NCBI RefSeq assembly: GCF_028768465.1 | Contig: NZ_CP118225.1 | Coordinates: 3,329,001-3,393,000, forward strand | Origin: Rhodopirellula sp. P2 | Lineage (GTDB): Bacteria > Planctomycetota > Planctomycetia > Pirellulales > Pirellulaceae | DNA length: 64,000 nucleotides | Reading direction: 5' to 3' | Shown: piece by piece, positions 19,729-29,188 of the stretch | Position numbering within the stretch: the first letter of the stretch is position 1 | How the letters are laid out: every line of letters begins with the position of its first letter | Program-made: the position numbers and the translations under genes | Notes under the pieces: generated by a model | What the model saw: the letters and a program-made list of their open reading frames with translations, nothing else | The model's database searches: none | What the model was told of the DNA's origin: nothing

Positions 19729-21978
19729 TCAATCGTCCGCATCGTCAGCCATTTCGTTCTTCATGCACGTGGCGACGATGCGGATCTTTTCGTAAGACAT
19801 CTCTTCATTCAAGGCTTCGAACACCGGTCGAAGCCGTTCGTCCTCGGCTGCCAGAAGGGCCGCCCGGATTGCTTCGGCTTCTTCTTTGGGGACCCACTGC
19901 GTTGGATCGGTGATGTTTTCGGATTGGATGAAATCGCTGAGATACTTGCTCACGGTCGATTCGGCGCGACCCATCTTTTCTGCAACTTCGGAGGCGGATC
20001 GCCCGTCCCGAAAAAGTTGGAAGGCTTGGACCATCGCCGCGTTTGGGGCGGTGTTCGCTCGCGGTTGGTTGATCGGCGCTGGGGCCGTGTTGTCGGATTG
20101 GTCCCTGGCGAGCGGGTTTTTCTCGCAGTATTGATCGATCGAGTCCAGGAACAGCTGGCCAAATTCTTCTCGTTTGCGATCGCCGATGCCGCGAATGGGG
20201 GTGAGTTTGTCGATCGACGTGGGGCGCACGCGAGCCAATTCCCGCAGCACCGCGTCGCCGAAGATGACGTAAGCCGGCACGCCTCGTTCGGACGCCATTT
20301 CGCTGCGGAGCGCACGCAAGTGATCGAACAATTGACGGTCGACGCCTTCCCAGGATGCATTGGCGGCAGGTTGGCGAGACGAGCTTTTCTGGCTCACCTT
20401 GGTGAGCGTCACATCGCCTTCGCGTTTGAGCAACGCGCGACCTGATTCGGTCAATCGAAGGGATTGATACTCGCCGGTTCGGATCAAATGGTTTTGCGAA
20501 ATGAGTTGTTCGATCCAGGTGCGAACCGCGTTGGCACCTTCGTTGGAAAGCAGGTTGTAGGTGCTGAGCTGATCGTGACCGGCTTGGATGACCTTTTGAT
20601 CTTTCGATCCGGTGAGGACCTTCACGGTGTGAGCGACGCCGTAGCGTTCTTTCAGTCGGACCACACACGACAGGATCTTTTGTGCCAGTGTGATCGGATC
20701 GTCAACGAGGTCGAGTTCACCGAGACAGACGTCGCAGGCATCGCAGTTGTCGGCATCGTATTCTTGGCCAAAGTACTCCACCAGCGAGGCGTGTCTGCAT
20801 TGCACTCCGTTGCACAGCGAAGCCATCGCCTCGACGGAACCCATGGCGGATTGAAAGTTGTTGCGGTCGCCGTTTTCGAGGATGCGTTTCCAGGACATCA
20901 AATCGCCACCGCTGTGAATCAGAACACATTCAGCGGCGAGCCCATCGCGGCCGGCGCGACCGCTTTCTTGCTGGTAGTGTTCAATTGATTTGGGCATCCC
21001 GGCGTGGATGACAAACCGCACGTTGGATTTGTCGATTCCCATTCCAAAGGCCACCGTCGCGACGATCACATCGACCTTTTCTTGGATGAACGCTTCTTGG
21101 TTTGCCTGCCGAACCTCCGCAGCCAGTCCCGCATGGTACGGCAGTGTGCGGACGCCCATGGATTCCAAGGCGGCGGCGGTTTGTTCGACTTCTTTTCGAG
21201 TGATGCAGTAGACGACGCCCGATTCACCGCGATGTTGCTGGATGCATTGCTGGATCTGATTCAGTTTGCCATCGCTGCGTAGCATCCGGTACGTCAGGTT
21301 GGGGCGGTCGAAGTTCCCCACCAAGACTCGCGGTTCGTGGAGCTGCAATTGTTCGGTGATGTCATCACGAACTTGTTGGGAGGCGGTGGCGGTGAAGGCG
21401 TGCACCGATGCGGAAGGGAACTGTTCTTTGAGGATTCGCAAGCCGCGATATTCGGGGCGAAAGTCATGCCCCCAATTGCTGACGCAGTGGGCCTCATCGA
21501 TTGCGAAAAAAGAGATTGGCAGGCTGCGAAGAAAGGCCAGCGTTTTGGGCGTGAGCAAACGCTCCGGGGCCAAGTACAGGATCTTGATTTCGCCGCGACG
21601 GATCCGGTCCGCGGTTTCGCGTTTTTGATCCATCGACTGCGTGCTGTTGACCAGGGCCGCCGAGACGCCGTTGGCGGTCAACGCGTCGACTTGGTCCTTC
21701 ATCAACGAAATCAGCGGCGAGACCACCACGGACATGCCGTCTCGCACCAGCGCAGGGACTTGGTAGCACAGCGATTTACCGCCGCCGGTCGGCAGGACGA
21801 CCAAGCTGTCGCGTCCCTGGACGACATCCTGCACCGCATCGGCTTGCAGGGGCCGGAAGGAATCGTATCCCCACACCGACCGAAGGACCGAATGGGCTTG
21901 GTCCATTTCGGGATTGGACGGGGGTGATTGGGAGAGGGTTGAGGTCGATTTAGAGGGCGACGACATCCGGGAACTCAC
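19729..21978 (-). CDS. recQ: ATP-dependent DNA helicase RecQ
   Basis: A 749-residue 3'-5' helicase for recombination repair and stalled forks. Visible are the Q-like motif YDSFRPLQADAV, motif I LPTGGGKSLCYQVP, the DEAH box FAIDEAHCVSNWGHDFR, motif VI QESGRAGRDG, the zinc-binding RQC cysteines (CNGVQCRHASLVEYF...CDACDVC), winged helix and HRDC (VPAYVIFGDAVLREL). After these comes a C-terminal HTH segment (FQLFRDGRSASEVAEKMGRAESTVSKYL) like that of longer RecQ proteins. The serine-rich N-terminal 25 residues may be dispensable. The sigma factor gene lies 75 bases upstream on the same strand. Confidence 0.95.
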   Translation of the reverse strand: MSSRMSSPSKSTSTLSQSPPSNPEMDQAHSVLRSVWGYDSFRPLQADAVQDVVQGRDSLVVLPTGGGKSLCYQVPALVRDGMSVVVSPLISLMKDQVDALTANGVSAALVNSTQSMDQKRETADRIRRGEIKILYLAPERLLTPKTLAFLRSLPISFFAIDEAHCVSNWGHDFRPEYRGLRILKEQFPSASVHAFTATASQQVRDDITEQLQLHEPRVLVGNFDRPNLTYRMLRSDGKLNQIQQCIQQHRGESGVVYCITRKEVEQTAAALESMGVRTLPYHAGLAAEVRQANQEAFIQEKVDVIVATVAFGMGIDKSNVRFVIHAGMPKSIEHYQQESGRAGRDGLAAECVLIHSGGDLMSWKRILENGDRNNFQSAMGSVEAMASLCNGVQCRHASLVEYFGQEYDADNCDACDVCLGELDLVDDPITLAQKILSCVVRLKERYGVAHTVKVLTGSKDQKVIQAGHDQLSTYNLLSNEGANAVRTWIEQLISQNHLIRTGEYQSLRLTESGRALLKREGDVTLTKVSQKSSSRQPAANASWEGVDRQLFDHLRALRSEMASERGVPAYVIFGDAVLRELARVRPTSIDKLTPIRGIGDRKREEFGQLFLDSIDQYCEKNPLARDQSDNTAPAPINQPRANTAPNAAMVQAFQLFRDGRSASEVAEKMGRAESTVSKYLSDFIQSENITDPTQWVPKEEAEAIRAALLAAEDERLRPVFEALNEEMSYEKIRIVATCMKNEMADDADD

Positions 21979-22053
21979 TGCGATCGTTCGAAGAAAACAA
22001 TCGAACAGGTTAACAGTTTCAGGCGAGGGTGTCGTTCACTCGACCGAGGGTGC

Positions 22054-22647
22054 TCAGCCGCGACCCATTTTGGCGCGAGCCCGGTGCAGCATGGGGCCGA
22101 TCGTGTTTTCGCTCACGCCCACCGCTTGGCTGATCTCTTGGTACGACTTGCCTTCCAAGTGATACATCCGAACGACGCTGGCTTCTCGCGGGTCCAGACG
22201 GAGCAGCAGGTGCTCGACTTCTTCTGCATTTTCGATTCGCTGCAATTCGCCGTTGACCTGTGTCGGAGCGGCGTGGCCGTTGGTGGATCCGTTGGTGGTG
22301 TGCCCGTTGGAAAGCGAGGCGGGAGCACGGTTGCCGGAGACCGTCGCATTGGCAGTCAGGCGTCGAACGACAACGCGACGGGCAACAATCGTCAGGTAAG
22401 TCGCCAGCGAACATTGCCGTCGAAATCGGCGAAGCACGGCGAAATCGTGCCGAACGATGACCAGGAACACTTCCGCCACCATGTCATCGCGAGTGGCTTC
22501 GTCCATCGACAAACCGCGGCCCATCGCGGTCCGATTGACGACATGAACGACCAGCCCAACGAATCGATCGACGAAGTCCTGCCACGCCCGGGGTTCCCGG
22601 TCAAGACAACGTTGCAGAAGCTGACGATCGACGTCGGATAGGCTCAC
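22054..22647 (-). CDS. ECF-like RNA polymerase sigma factor
   Basis: A 197-residue sigma-70 family protein from a GTG start. Region 2 runs from about residue 10 to 95 (AWQDFVDRFVGLVVHVV through SLATYLTIVARRVVVRRL). A Ser/Asn/Thr-rich linker of about 40 residues (NGHTTNGSTNGH) is longer than usual. Region 4 (LLLRLDPREASVVRMYHLEGKSYQEISQAVGVSENTIGPMLHRARAKM) carries the DNA-binding helix-turn-helix. No anti-sigma gene is adjacent; the downstream gene is recQ. Target promoters are unknown. Confidence 0.9.
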   Translation of the reverse strand: MSLSDVDRQLLQRCLDREPRAWQDFVDRFVGLVVHVVNRTAMGRGLSMDEATRDDMVAEVFLVIVRHDFAVLRRFRRQCSLATYLTIVARRVVVRRLTANATVSGNRAPASLSNGHTTNGSTNGHAAPTQVNGELQRIENAEEVEHLLLRLDPREASVVRMYHLEGKSYQEISQAVGVSENTIGPMLHRARAKMGRG

Positions 22648-23037
22648 AGTGATGGTCCGGAAGATGAGATGAATGGAGCCGGTGGGCTCAGGACTGAAGG
22701 CTAAAGGTCCGTCACAAGCCGCGTAACCATGTTAGATGGACAGGGGTTCGGTGGCAAGTTTTTCGCGGAATATTGCGAAGAGGCGGGGCAGGACAGGCGC
22801 CGATCCGCTGAGATCCATTGGAGCCAAAAATGGGGGGGGCACGTTCCACAAACGGGGCGGATTGGAAGGCCAATTTTGGCTTTTCGGTGGGGTTGTTCGG
22901 ATTGCGTGGGGTTTGCGGGATTGTGGCGGTCTGAAAACCGAACGATTGATCCAGCTCGGAAGGTGACTTTCGACCAAGCCTAAAATGGAACGTATGGTTT
23001 TGCGTCACGACACAGATGTCTCGCAGAATAGCCGGCT
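22648..23037. other. Divergent intergenic region, no gene seen
   Basis: These 390 bases separate the sigma factor from the HD/GGDEF regulator and should hold both promoters. A TAAAAT box at 22981-22986 is a plausible -10 for the rightward gene, but no good -35 is at the right distance. A G8 run at about 22831-22838 is the only low-complexity stretch. Confidence 0.4.
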
Positions 23038-25401
23038 ATGAACGACCAAATGGTGCCCAGCGACCTCGCCAACCACAGTATGCCACCGATGGTGCCCGTC
23101 CCCGCAGGACCGCCTGCCGCGGATGTGCCACATCCTGATGTTGCTCCAATCGATCCACCTCAACCGGACGCAGTCCCACCCGACGCGGCCCAATCCGCTT
23201 CGCGTTTGAGCGAGTTGCTGATGGGCTTGGGCGAAGCCGCCACTGGACAGCTTCCCGGTGTGGTCGAGCCTGCTTCCGCGGCAGACGCGATCGCTCAGGA
23301 GCACGCTGGCGATTCGGTGGAAGACACGCGGCCTTTCGAGAATCATTTGGCAATGGTTCGGTTGGGCATGGCGACATCCCTGTTTTATGCCTTGCGAACC
23401 AAGCATGCACCCACCGCAGCTCACAGCTTGCGTGTGGCCCTGGCGTGTTCGGCATGGTGCGAGCGTTTGGGGTTGGCGGATGAAGCCCGTGATCGCATTG
23501 AAGTGGCAGCGTTGCTGCACGACATCGGCAAGATCGGCATTCCCGATCGAATTTTGCGCAAGCCTGGCAAGCTCAGCATTGAAGAACAATTGACGATGGA
23601 TTGTTGTGCCGAGCTGGGATGTGAAATCTTGCGTGGCTGCACGACCGATCAGAACCTGCTGAATATCGTGAAGTATTGCGGTGTCTGGTACGACTCGCGT
23701 CGACAGGAAGACCATGTTCGCGGCGATGCGTTGCCGTTGGGAGCCCGGATGATGTCGATTGCGGGAGCCTTCGACGCGATGACAACCGACCAGGTCTATC
23801 GTTCGGCTCTCAGTCGCGAACGAGCTTTGCAAGAATTGTTTCGAGGCAGTGGGACTCAATTCGATCCCGAGCTGACGCGTGATTTCGCAACGATGTTGGA
23901 ACGGCGTCCGGAACTGTTGCACAGCAGCGTCGTGGACCGGTGGTTGCAGAAACTCAATGCGAATTCACCTCACTTCCTTGGCCAGTCGACTGCGAGCGAG
24001 CAGACGGTGGCACAGGAAAAACCTGCCGTCCAACCGGAATCGAAGTGGCAGGGTGAGACTTCCGGTGCAATGCCCTTCTACCAAGCCTTGGGCGACCAAG
24101 TTCGGGACGGGGTGGCCTTCACTGATTGCGAAGGACAGGTCACGTATTGGAACGAGACTTTGTCACGCCTGACCGGCGTTGCCAGTGAAGCGATGGTAGG
24201 CCGCCACTGGGATGTCAACACACTGGGGATCGTCGATGAATCGGGAGACGAAACCACCTCTTGCCCGGTCGCGGATAGTTTGCGGTTGCAAACCACTGTC
24301 ACACGAACCATGAAATTGGTTCGTGGCGGTGTCTCGCAAGATGTGCTGTTGCAGGTCAGTCCTGTTCGCGATTCGTTTGGTGGGGGAGCATTGGTTCTCG
24401 TCCGCGACATGTCGGACCAGAACAAGTTGCAAAGTCAGATTCAGTCGTTGCACAAAAAAGCAACCAGCGATCCTTTGACTGGCATTGCAAACCGAGCTGA
24501 ATTCGACAGTCGTTTGCTGCGGGCGACCGCCGACGCGAAGAAAAATAACTCCAAGTTCAGTCTGATCATCTGCGACATCGATCACTTCAAGCAGGTCAAC
24601 GATGTGCATGGTCACCCGGCCGGCGATGAAGCCCTGATGCAGTTTGCTCGCATCCTCGAAAGTCACGCTCGCAACGAAGACTTGGTGGCTCGTTATGGTG
24701 GCGAAGAATTCGTGTTCTTGGCGATCAACAGCGACAACTCCACCGCTGCCCGACGAGCCGAACAGATCCGTCAAGCCATTGAGGTCACCCCGCTGGATGG
24801 GCTCAACGGTGATTCGGTCACGGTCAGCTTTGGGGTCACTGAATATCAAACTGGCGACGCCGCCGAAACCATTTTGGCGAGGTCGGACCGGGCTCTGTTG
24901 AAGGCCAAGGAAAACGGTCGCAACCGGGTGGTTCAACTCGGAACAGGCATTCACCAAGACCAGGACGCCGGTTCGAAGCCGGGTTGGTTCAGTTGGTTGA
25001 CGTCCAGCAAAAAGGACGAAAACAGCGACTACCACTTGGTCACGCCGGTGCCAATCGATTTGGCCGTGGAAAAACTCCGCGGATTCATCTCGGATCACCG
25101 GGCGGAGATCATTCAGGTCACCGGCAGTGTGGTCTCACTTCGAATCGTTTCGCAAGGCGGCAAAGGCCGGCGAGCGGCCGATCACCAGATGACGCTTCAT
25201 GTGCTGATTCAGTTGAGCGAAGGACGTGGCAGACGAAATCGCAACGACAACACCGTGACGCAAACATCGATGCGAGTCACCATTCAGCCGATCCGAAATC
25301 GGGATCGGCGGAGTCGAGATCTGCAGCCCTGTGTTCGGGAAGTGCTTGGCAGTCTGAAGAGTTATCTGATGGCCGAGATGGTTCAGAATAGCGACGACTG
25401 A
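23038..25401 (+). CDS. HD/PAS/GGDEF signalling protein, HD-GYP-like domain degenerate
   Basis: A 787-residue cyclic-di-GMP regulator. After a proline-rich N terminus, an HD domain (about 120-290) has H129, the H161-D162 pair in LLHDIGKIGIPD and a conserved end AFDAMTTDQVYR. The HHE...GYP loop expected near 213-224 reads KYCGVWYDSRR, so the phosphodiesterase metal site is incomplete. A PAS domain (about 350-460) precedes a GGDEF domain with DPLTGIANR, GGEEF at 554-558 and an RxxD inhibitory site at 545-548. The cyclase should be active and feedback-inhibited; the HD part is doubtful. A C-terminal basic domain (about 660-787) is unassigned. The tail overlaps the convergent gene by 19 bases. Confidence 0.88.
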   Translation: MNDQMVPSDLANHSMPPMVPVPAGPPAADVPHPDVAPIDPPQPDAVPPDAAQSASRLSELLMGLGEAATGQLPGVVEPASAADAIAQEHAGDSVEDTRPFENHLAMVRLGMATSLFYALRTKHAPTAAHSLRVALACSAWCERLGLADEARDRIEVAALLHDIGKIGIPDRILRKPGKLSIEEQLTMDCCAELGCEILRGCTTDQNLLNIVKYCGVWYDSRRQEDHVRGDALPLGARMMSIAGAFDAMTTDQVYRSALSRERALQELFRGSGTQFDPELTRDFATMLERRPELLHSSVVDRWLQKLNANSPHFLGQSTASEQTVAQEKPAVQPESKWQGETSGAMPFYQALGDQVRDGVAFTDCEGQVTYWNETLSRLTGVASEAMVGRHWDVNTLGIVDESGDETTSCPVADSLRLQTTVTRTMKLVRGGVSQDVLLQVSPVRDSFGGGALVLVRDMSDQNKLQSQIQSLHKKATSDPLTGIANRAEFDSRLLRATADAKKNNSKFSLIICDIDHFKQVNDVHGHPAGDEALMQFARILESHARNEDLVARYGGEEFVFLAINSDNSTAARRAEQIRQAIEVTPLDGLNGDSVTVSFGVTEYQTGDAAETILARSDRALLKAKENGRNRVVQLGTGIHQDQDAGSKPGWFSWLTSSKKDENSDYHLVTPVPIDLAVEKLRGFISDHRAEIIQVTGSVVSLRIVSQGGKGRRAADHQMTLHVLIQLSEGRGRRNRNDNTVTQTSMRVTIQPIRNRDRRSRDLQPCVREVLGSLKSYLMAEMVQNSDD

Positions 25402-25904
25402 ATGTCGCCGCCTCCACCGCGAAAAATGTGAGTGAGCATCTGCCGGGTTTGTTCGCCAATTCCCGGTGAGTTGCTTTCGCGTGGACCGGCCACGTTGAGG
25501 TTGGCTGGGCGAGTCTTGTCGAGCCACGTTCGAATTCGCTGGGCAGCGGTTTTGGGCGACGCCAAATCAGCGGCCAAGCAGGGACGCGATTCCCGTTTGC
25601 AAATTCGTTTCGTCAGCGCCGTCCCACCGGAAATTTTGTTGCGATACAAAATCAACGTCGCGTCCGTGTCGATGACATTTTGTTCCGTCCGATCGGGGTA
25701 ATGTCGCGAGGCGTGTTCCTGCAACAAATAACGATCCGGGATACGTCCGTCTTCCGCGATGCGACCTGCCGGGCACCATCCGCCGTGTGGCAAATCAAGG
25801 GCGATGGCCGCGTCCAGGGCACCACGGTCAACTCCGGTTTGCCCGCCGGAAATGATCCAGTGGGGCACAAAGGCGTCGGTCGTTTGTGGGGCGGAGTTCG
25901 GCAT
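25383..25904 (-). CDS. Putative molybdenum carrier / SLOG-family protein
   Basis: From ATG 25904 the product has 173 residues. The sequence WIISGGQTGVDRGALDAAI is the signature of the putative molybdenum-carrier group (PF12694-like, SLOG Rossmann superfamily), followed by HGGWCPAGRIAEDGRIP and TLILYRNKISGGTALT. Such proteins bind a nucleotide or nucleotide-like ligand; the molybdopterin role is only by homology. The frame is open 63 codons upstream, but that part would overlap yidD and lacks family character. It is probably co-transcribed with yidD. Confidence 0.82.
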   Translation of the reverse strand: MPNSAPQTTDAFVPHWIISGGQTGVDRGALDAAIALDLPHGGWCPAGRIAEDGRIPDRYLLQEHASRHYPDRTEQNVIDTDATLILYRNKISGGTALTKRICKRESRPCLAADLASPKTAAQRIRTWLDKTRPANLNVAGPRESNSPGIGEQTRQMLTHIFRGGGGDIQSSLF

Positions 25905-25977
25905 GCGGGGATGATAACACGCCCTTTCGTTCAGGGAATCGCGAAGCTTTCCCCGGTCGAAGTTGCGGGCGGCCGGT

Positions 25978-26298
25978 TCACGGCGGGTCGTAGCCACCTG
26001 GGTTCCAAGGGTGGCAGCGGCCGATGCGTCGGATCGATCGCCAGGTGCCACGAATCGGCCCGTGTTTTTGAATGGATTCGATGGCGTAGGCACTGCAGGT
26101 CGGAGTGAATCGGCAACTGGGGCCCATCATCGGACTGATCACGACTTGGTACCATCGGATGCTCAGCACGAATGTTGAGATCGCCAACCGTGACAGCACG
26201 CCTCGCGTGATTGGCGGTGGTGACTCCGGCGCAACCTCCGCCGGGTCGATGTCTTCTCGTTCGAGGTTTCCTTGCTCTTCCTGCAACCGATTTACCAT
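25978..26298 (-). CDS. yidD: Membrane protein insertion efficiency factor YidD
   Basis: The core has all YidD hallmarks: [34 protein letters not shown] and [13 protein letters not shown]. It is a short membrane-peripheral protein that assists YidC-dependent insertion. The 106-residue form starts at an ATG whose CATG palindrome is shared with the start codon of the divergent carbonic anhydrase-like gene. A GTG at 26199 would give a 73-residue protein of more typical length. It is not next to rpmH/rnpA, its common bacterial location. Confidence 0.9.
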   Translation of the reverse strand: MVNRLQEEQGNLEREDIDPAEVAPESPPPITRGVLSRLAISTFVLSIRWYQVVISPMMGPSCRFTPTCSAYAIESIQKHGPIRGTWRSIRRIGRCHPWNPGGYDPP

Positions 26299-26917
26299 GT
26301 CAACGAATGATTCGGATTCTCAATCCTCTCCCCAACAGTCCGCCTCCGGCACAGCGGATCGAACGCGGCGACAAGCGGTCGTCACCAGTGAAGCAGATCA
26401 AAGTTTGATCGATCCGTCAGCGTTCATCGCTCCCAACGCGACTGTTTTGGGGGAAGTGTACATTGCCGAGGACGTCAGCATCTGGTTTGGCGCGGTGATG
26501 CGTGGCGATACGGAAAAAATTGTGATTGGTCGACAAAGCAATGTCCAAGACCAATGCGTGCTGCATTGCGATCCTGGGATGCCGTGTATGATTGGAGAAC
26601 GCGTGACGGTGGGGCATTCGGCTGTCGTGCACGGTGCCACCGTCGAAGACGATGCCCTGATTGGAATTGGCGCGATTGTTCTCAATGGAGCCACCATTGG
26701 CAAAGGGGCCATTGTCGCCGCGGGCGCACTCGTGACCGAAGGCACCGTCATCCCGCCGGGGATGTTGGCAGTGGGCACGCCCGCGAAACCGATCAAAGAA
26801 GTGAGCGAATCGCTTCTGGAACGTTCCCGGGAAGGCGCTCAGCACTATGTCAAGTTGGGCCGGCGTTATCGCGAGGAGCTGACCGGTACAAACGTCACCT
26901 CCCGCAAGGTCGATTGA
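26297..26917 (+). CDS. Gamma carbonic anhydrase-like hexapeptide-repeat protein
   Basis: A 206-residue left-handed beta-helix protein. The hexapeptide repeats run from about residue 45 ([27 protein letters not shown]) to 165. The family motif [27 protein letters not shown] and the second-His region [24 protein letters not shown] contain the three histidine ligands expected in gamma-CA enzymes. A serine-rich N terminus (about 30 residues) is extra. An upstream ATG at 26105 would overlap yidD throughout and is rejected. CA activity is not certain, as many homologues are inactive. Confidence 0.88.
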   Translation: MSTNDSDSQSSPQQSASGTADRTRRQAVVTSEADQSLIDPSAFIAPNATVLGEVYIAEDVSIWFGAVMRGDTEKIVIGRQSNVQDQCVLHCDPGMPCMIGERVTVGHSAVVHGATVEDDALIGIGAIVLNGATIGKGAIVAAGALVTEGTVIPPGMLAVGTPAKPIKEVSESLLERSREGAQHYVKLGRRYREELTGTNVTSRKVD

Positions 26918-27037
26918 GAACCGCCCATTTGGTCGTTCGGTTTTTCGAACCGGTGGAGTTTCTTGGGGCCGCGCGTGGGGGGCGTCCTAGTGTTGGGGGA
27001 ATATTCTTTGAATCTCCTCTCGAGCCCGTGTTCCAAC

Positions 27038-28513
27038 ATGTCAGCTGCTCCTATTCCGTGGAAACACATTCGCAATATTTTGGTTTTGTTCGCACCGGTT
27101 TGGTGCGGAGCGGCCGTCTTGTTTGGAGTGCTAGGGCTGGGGACAGCGTTGTTTTCAAGCGACCGTTGGGCGGCTCGACAGCCGCTCGTTCTTCGGGATG
27201 AAGCGACCGGCGCCGTCGATCGTTTGGGACGATTCTCGAGTCAAACCGATCTGAAAGCGGCTCAAGAAACGTTGCTCGAAATGGCTCGCAACCCAGAAGT
27301 GGTCGCCGCGGCGCTGCGAGACGTGGGGCCGGTTGGTGGCGAAGAGGACGAGACCTATCCATCGACGACCTTGGTCGACACGGTCGCAAACAAACGCGTC
27401 AACGTGGTCGCGCCTCAAGGAAGCGAGTTTGGCAACAGTGAACTGGTTTACTTGAAAGTCGAAGCGGAGACGCCCGAGCGTGCGACCGACTTCTGTCGAG
27501 CACTCCTGGATAACTTGAGCAGTCATCTGCGGACGGTACGCCGAATTCGGGCCGATAGCGTCATCATCGAGTTGACCAATGCCCGTGATTTGACGCGGCA
27601 AAAATTGGACACGGTCTTGAACAAAATGAACGAGGTCGAAATTCGCTTTGGATCGGACCTCAGTGAATTGCGAAATCTGAACGATGCGATCTCCGGTGAC
27701 GGTGCCAACCGACGAACGATGGAAGAGAACGCGAAAGAGTTGCAGTTGGCCGAATTGGAGCTCGAACGTTTGAACGCGTTGCAGCAATTGTTGATTGCGG
27801 GGTCGCAAGACCCACGTCAGTTGTTGGTCAGTGGCGATGAGTTGCTGTCCAGCCAGCCTTCCCTGCAACGATTGAAAGACGGATTGATCGACGCCCAAAT
27901 CGAATCCAGTCGATTGGCAAGCGTGTACACCGAGCTGCATCCGCGTCGTCGCTCGGCGATCACGACGGAACGCGAAATCACTTCCCGGATGCTGGAAGAA
28001 GCACGGGCAGCGGTGCGAGCTATGAAGCCAACCTTGGCGTTGGCCAGCGACCGAGTTCAACGACTCCGTGATAAGCAGGATCAACTGCACGACAAGCTGA
28101 GCCGATTGGCCGGTGTGCGGACCAGTTACTCCAAGCTGGATAGCGATGCGGAGGCGTTGACTCACCAGTTGGCAGAAGCGGAAGCCGCCTTGGGCGAAGC
28201 TCAGGCCAGCCGATCCGCTGCTCTCTCAACCAATTTGTTGGCGGAACTCGGGCCACCCCAAGTCGGTGATTCACCCGAAGGAATGTCGGGAATCTCCGTC
28301 ACCTTCGGATCGTTGTTCGCCGGATTGGTGTTCGGATTGGGAACCGTGTTCTTGATTGCACCTGGACCGGAAGGTGCCAGTGCGGGACGCCGCTGGAGCG
28401 ATCGACTGACGGGACGGCGGGCGACGGATCACATGCCGCCAGAGGTGGCCGCGCAGGTCACCTCGGTTCCCCCGGACGGGCAGGATCGTCGACGTGGTTC
28501 GGATCGGGGCTGA
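27038..28513 (+). CDS. Wzz/GumC-like chain-length-determinant-type membrane protein
   Basis: A 491-residue protein with a membrane helix near each end: IRNILVLFAPVWCGAAVLFGVLGLGTALF at about 12-40 and GSLFAGLVFGLGTVFLIAP at about 417-435. Between them is a long coiled coil (about 180-400, e.g. ELQLAELELERLNALQQL). This is the architecture of polysaccharide co-polymerases (Wzz, GumC, EpsF). The cytoplasmic C terminus is basic and lacks a kinase domain. No other exopolysaccharide gene is adjacent, so the polymer is unknown. The 25-codon extension upstream to 26963 is not needed. Confidence 0.82.
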   Translation: MSAAPIPWKHIRNILVLFAPVWCGAAVLFGVLGLGTALFSSDRWAARQPLVLRDEATGAVDRLGRFSSQTDLKAAQETLLEMARNPEVVAAALRDVGPVGGEEDETYPSTTLVDTVANKRVNVVAPQGSEFGNSELVYLKVEAETPERATDFCRALLDNLSSHLRTVRRIRADSVIIELTNARDLTRQKLDTVLNKMNEVEIRFGSDLSELRNLNDAISGDGANRRTMEENAKELQLAELELERLNALQQLLIAGSQDPRQLLVSGDELLSSQPSLQRLKDGLIDAQIESSRLASVYTELHPRRRSAITTEREITSRMLEEARAAVRAMKPTLALASDRVQRLRDKQDQLHDKLSRLAGVRTSYSKLDSDAEALTHQLAEAEAALGEAQASRSAALSTNLLAELGPPQVGDSPEGMSGISVTFGSLFAGLVFGLGTVFLIAPGPEGASAGRRWSDRLTGRRATDHMPPEVAAQVTSVPPDGQDRRRGSDRG

Positions 28514-28556
28514 GCAACGAAATTCAGCGAACACAGAACCCTCGAAAGTCATCGAA

Positions 28557-28590
28557 AAACACCTCGCCGAGTTTGCTCGGCGAGGTGTTT
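28557..28590. terminator. Strong bidirectional terminator hairpin
   Basis: A perfect 15-bp stem AAACACCTCGCCGAG-TTTG-CTCGGCGAGGTGTTT (28557-28571 with 28576-28590) with A-rich sequence on the left and T-rich sequence on the right. It lies between the convergent Wzz-like gene and the cysteine-rich gene, so it can serve both strands. Confidence 0.9.
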
Positions 28591-28654
28591 CGTTGTTGAT
28601 CAAGGCAATGTCTGCACGGTGAATCCCCTGCGGACGTCACCGCAACGGCAGCGA

Positions 28655-29116
28655 TCAGGCACCGGTTGCGGGGGCGTCAACGCAGCCCTCGCATTGGCAG
28701 CTTTCGCAACTGCAGTTGTCGCAGTCGACTGATTCGTCCAAGCAGCAGTTGCAGTCAGCATCACACTGACCACAAATGCAAGCTTCCGCGATCGCTGACG
28801 TCAGCGAGTCGTTTGACGCGACTCGCTCACTGGCAGCGTCTCCACAGGACAAGCCTGCACAGCAGCTCATCTTGGTTGCTGCGGTTGCGCTGCCGGCGGT
28901 ATCACAGGCGTCGCATTCGCAGGCCTCACACGAGCAGTCGTCGCACGAGACATCGCCATTGAGGCAGCAATCGCAACCGGCTTCGCATTGACCGCACGGG
29001 CACGTCTCACCGAGACGGGCGGCGGCGTTGTCACTCGAAACGGCGCTTCGAGCAGCGAACAGAATCGCGACACCCACCAACACGGTGGCAGCAAACATCA
29101 TGGAAGTACGTAACAT
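28655..29116 (-). CDS. Secreted cysteine-rich protein with two 12-Cys repeats
   Basis: The ATG at 29116 follows a TAGGAG box ten bases upstream. A signal peptide or N-terminal anchor (MMFAATVLVGVAILFAARSAVS) is followed by 27 cysteines in 153 residues. Two repeats, at about 38-71 and 112-145, share the pattern CxCGQCxAxCxCCLxxxVxCDxCSCExCxCxxC. Such Cys density suggests metal binding, as in metallothioneins, or a disulphide-rich exported protein. I do not know a family with this pattern. It is the last gene before the terminator and follows another Cys-rich gene by 72 bases. Confidence 0.82.
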   Translation of the reverse strand: MLRTSMMFAATVLVGVAILFAARSAVSSDNAAARLGETCPCGQCEAGCDCCLNGDVSCDDCSCEACECDACDTAGSATAATKMSCCAGLSCGDAASERVASNDSLTSAIAEACICGQCDADCNCCLDESVDCDNCSCESCQCEGCVDAPATGA

Positions 29117-29188
29117 CTTAGGGCTCCTATCGAACCAAAACTCAATTGAAAAATCAAACAAAACTGTCAGTCAGATCAGTCTTGGATT

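Noticed and set aside
24163..25098. 311-residue minus-strand ORF inside the HD/GGDEF gene
   Set aside because: It is the antisense shadow of the GGDEF-coding region; the sense protein has clear domain motifs.
26105..26296. Upstream extension of the gamma carbonic anhydrase-like gene
   Set aside because: It would lie entirely over yidD on the other strand, whose YidD motifs are certain; no hexapeptide repeat is in the extension.
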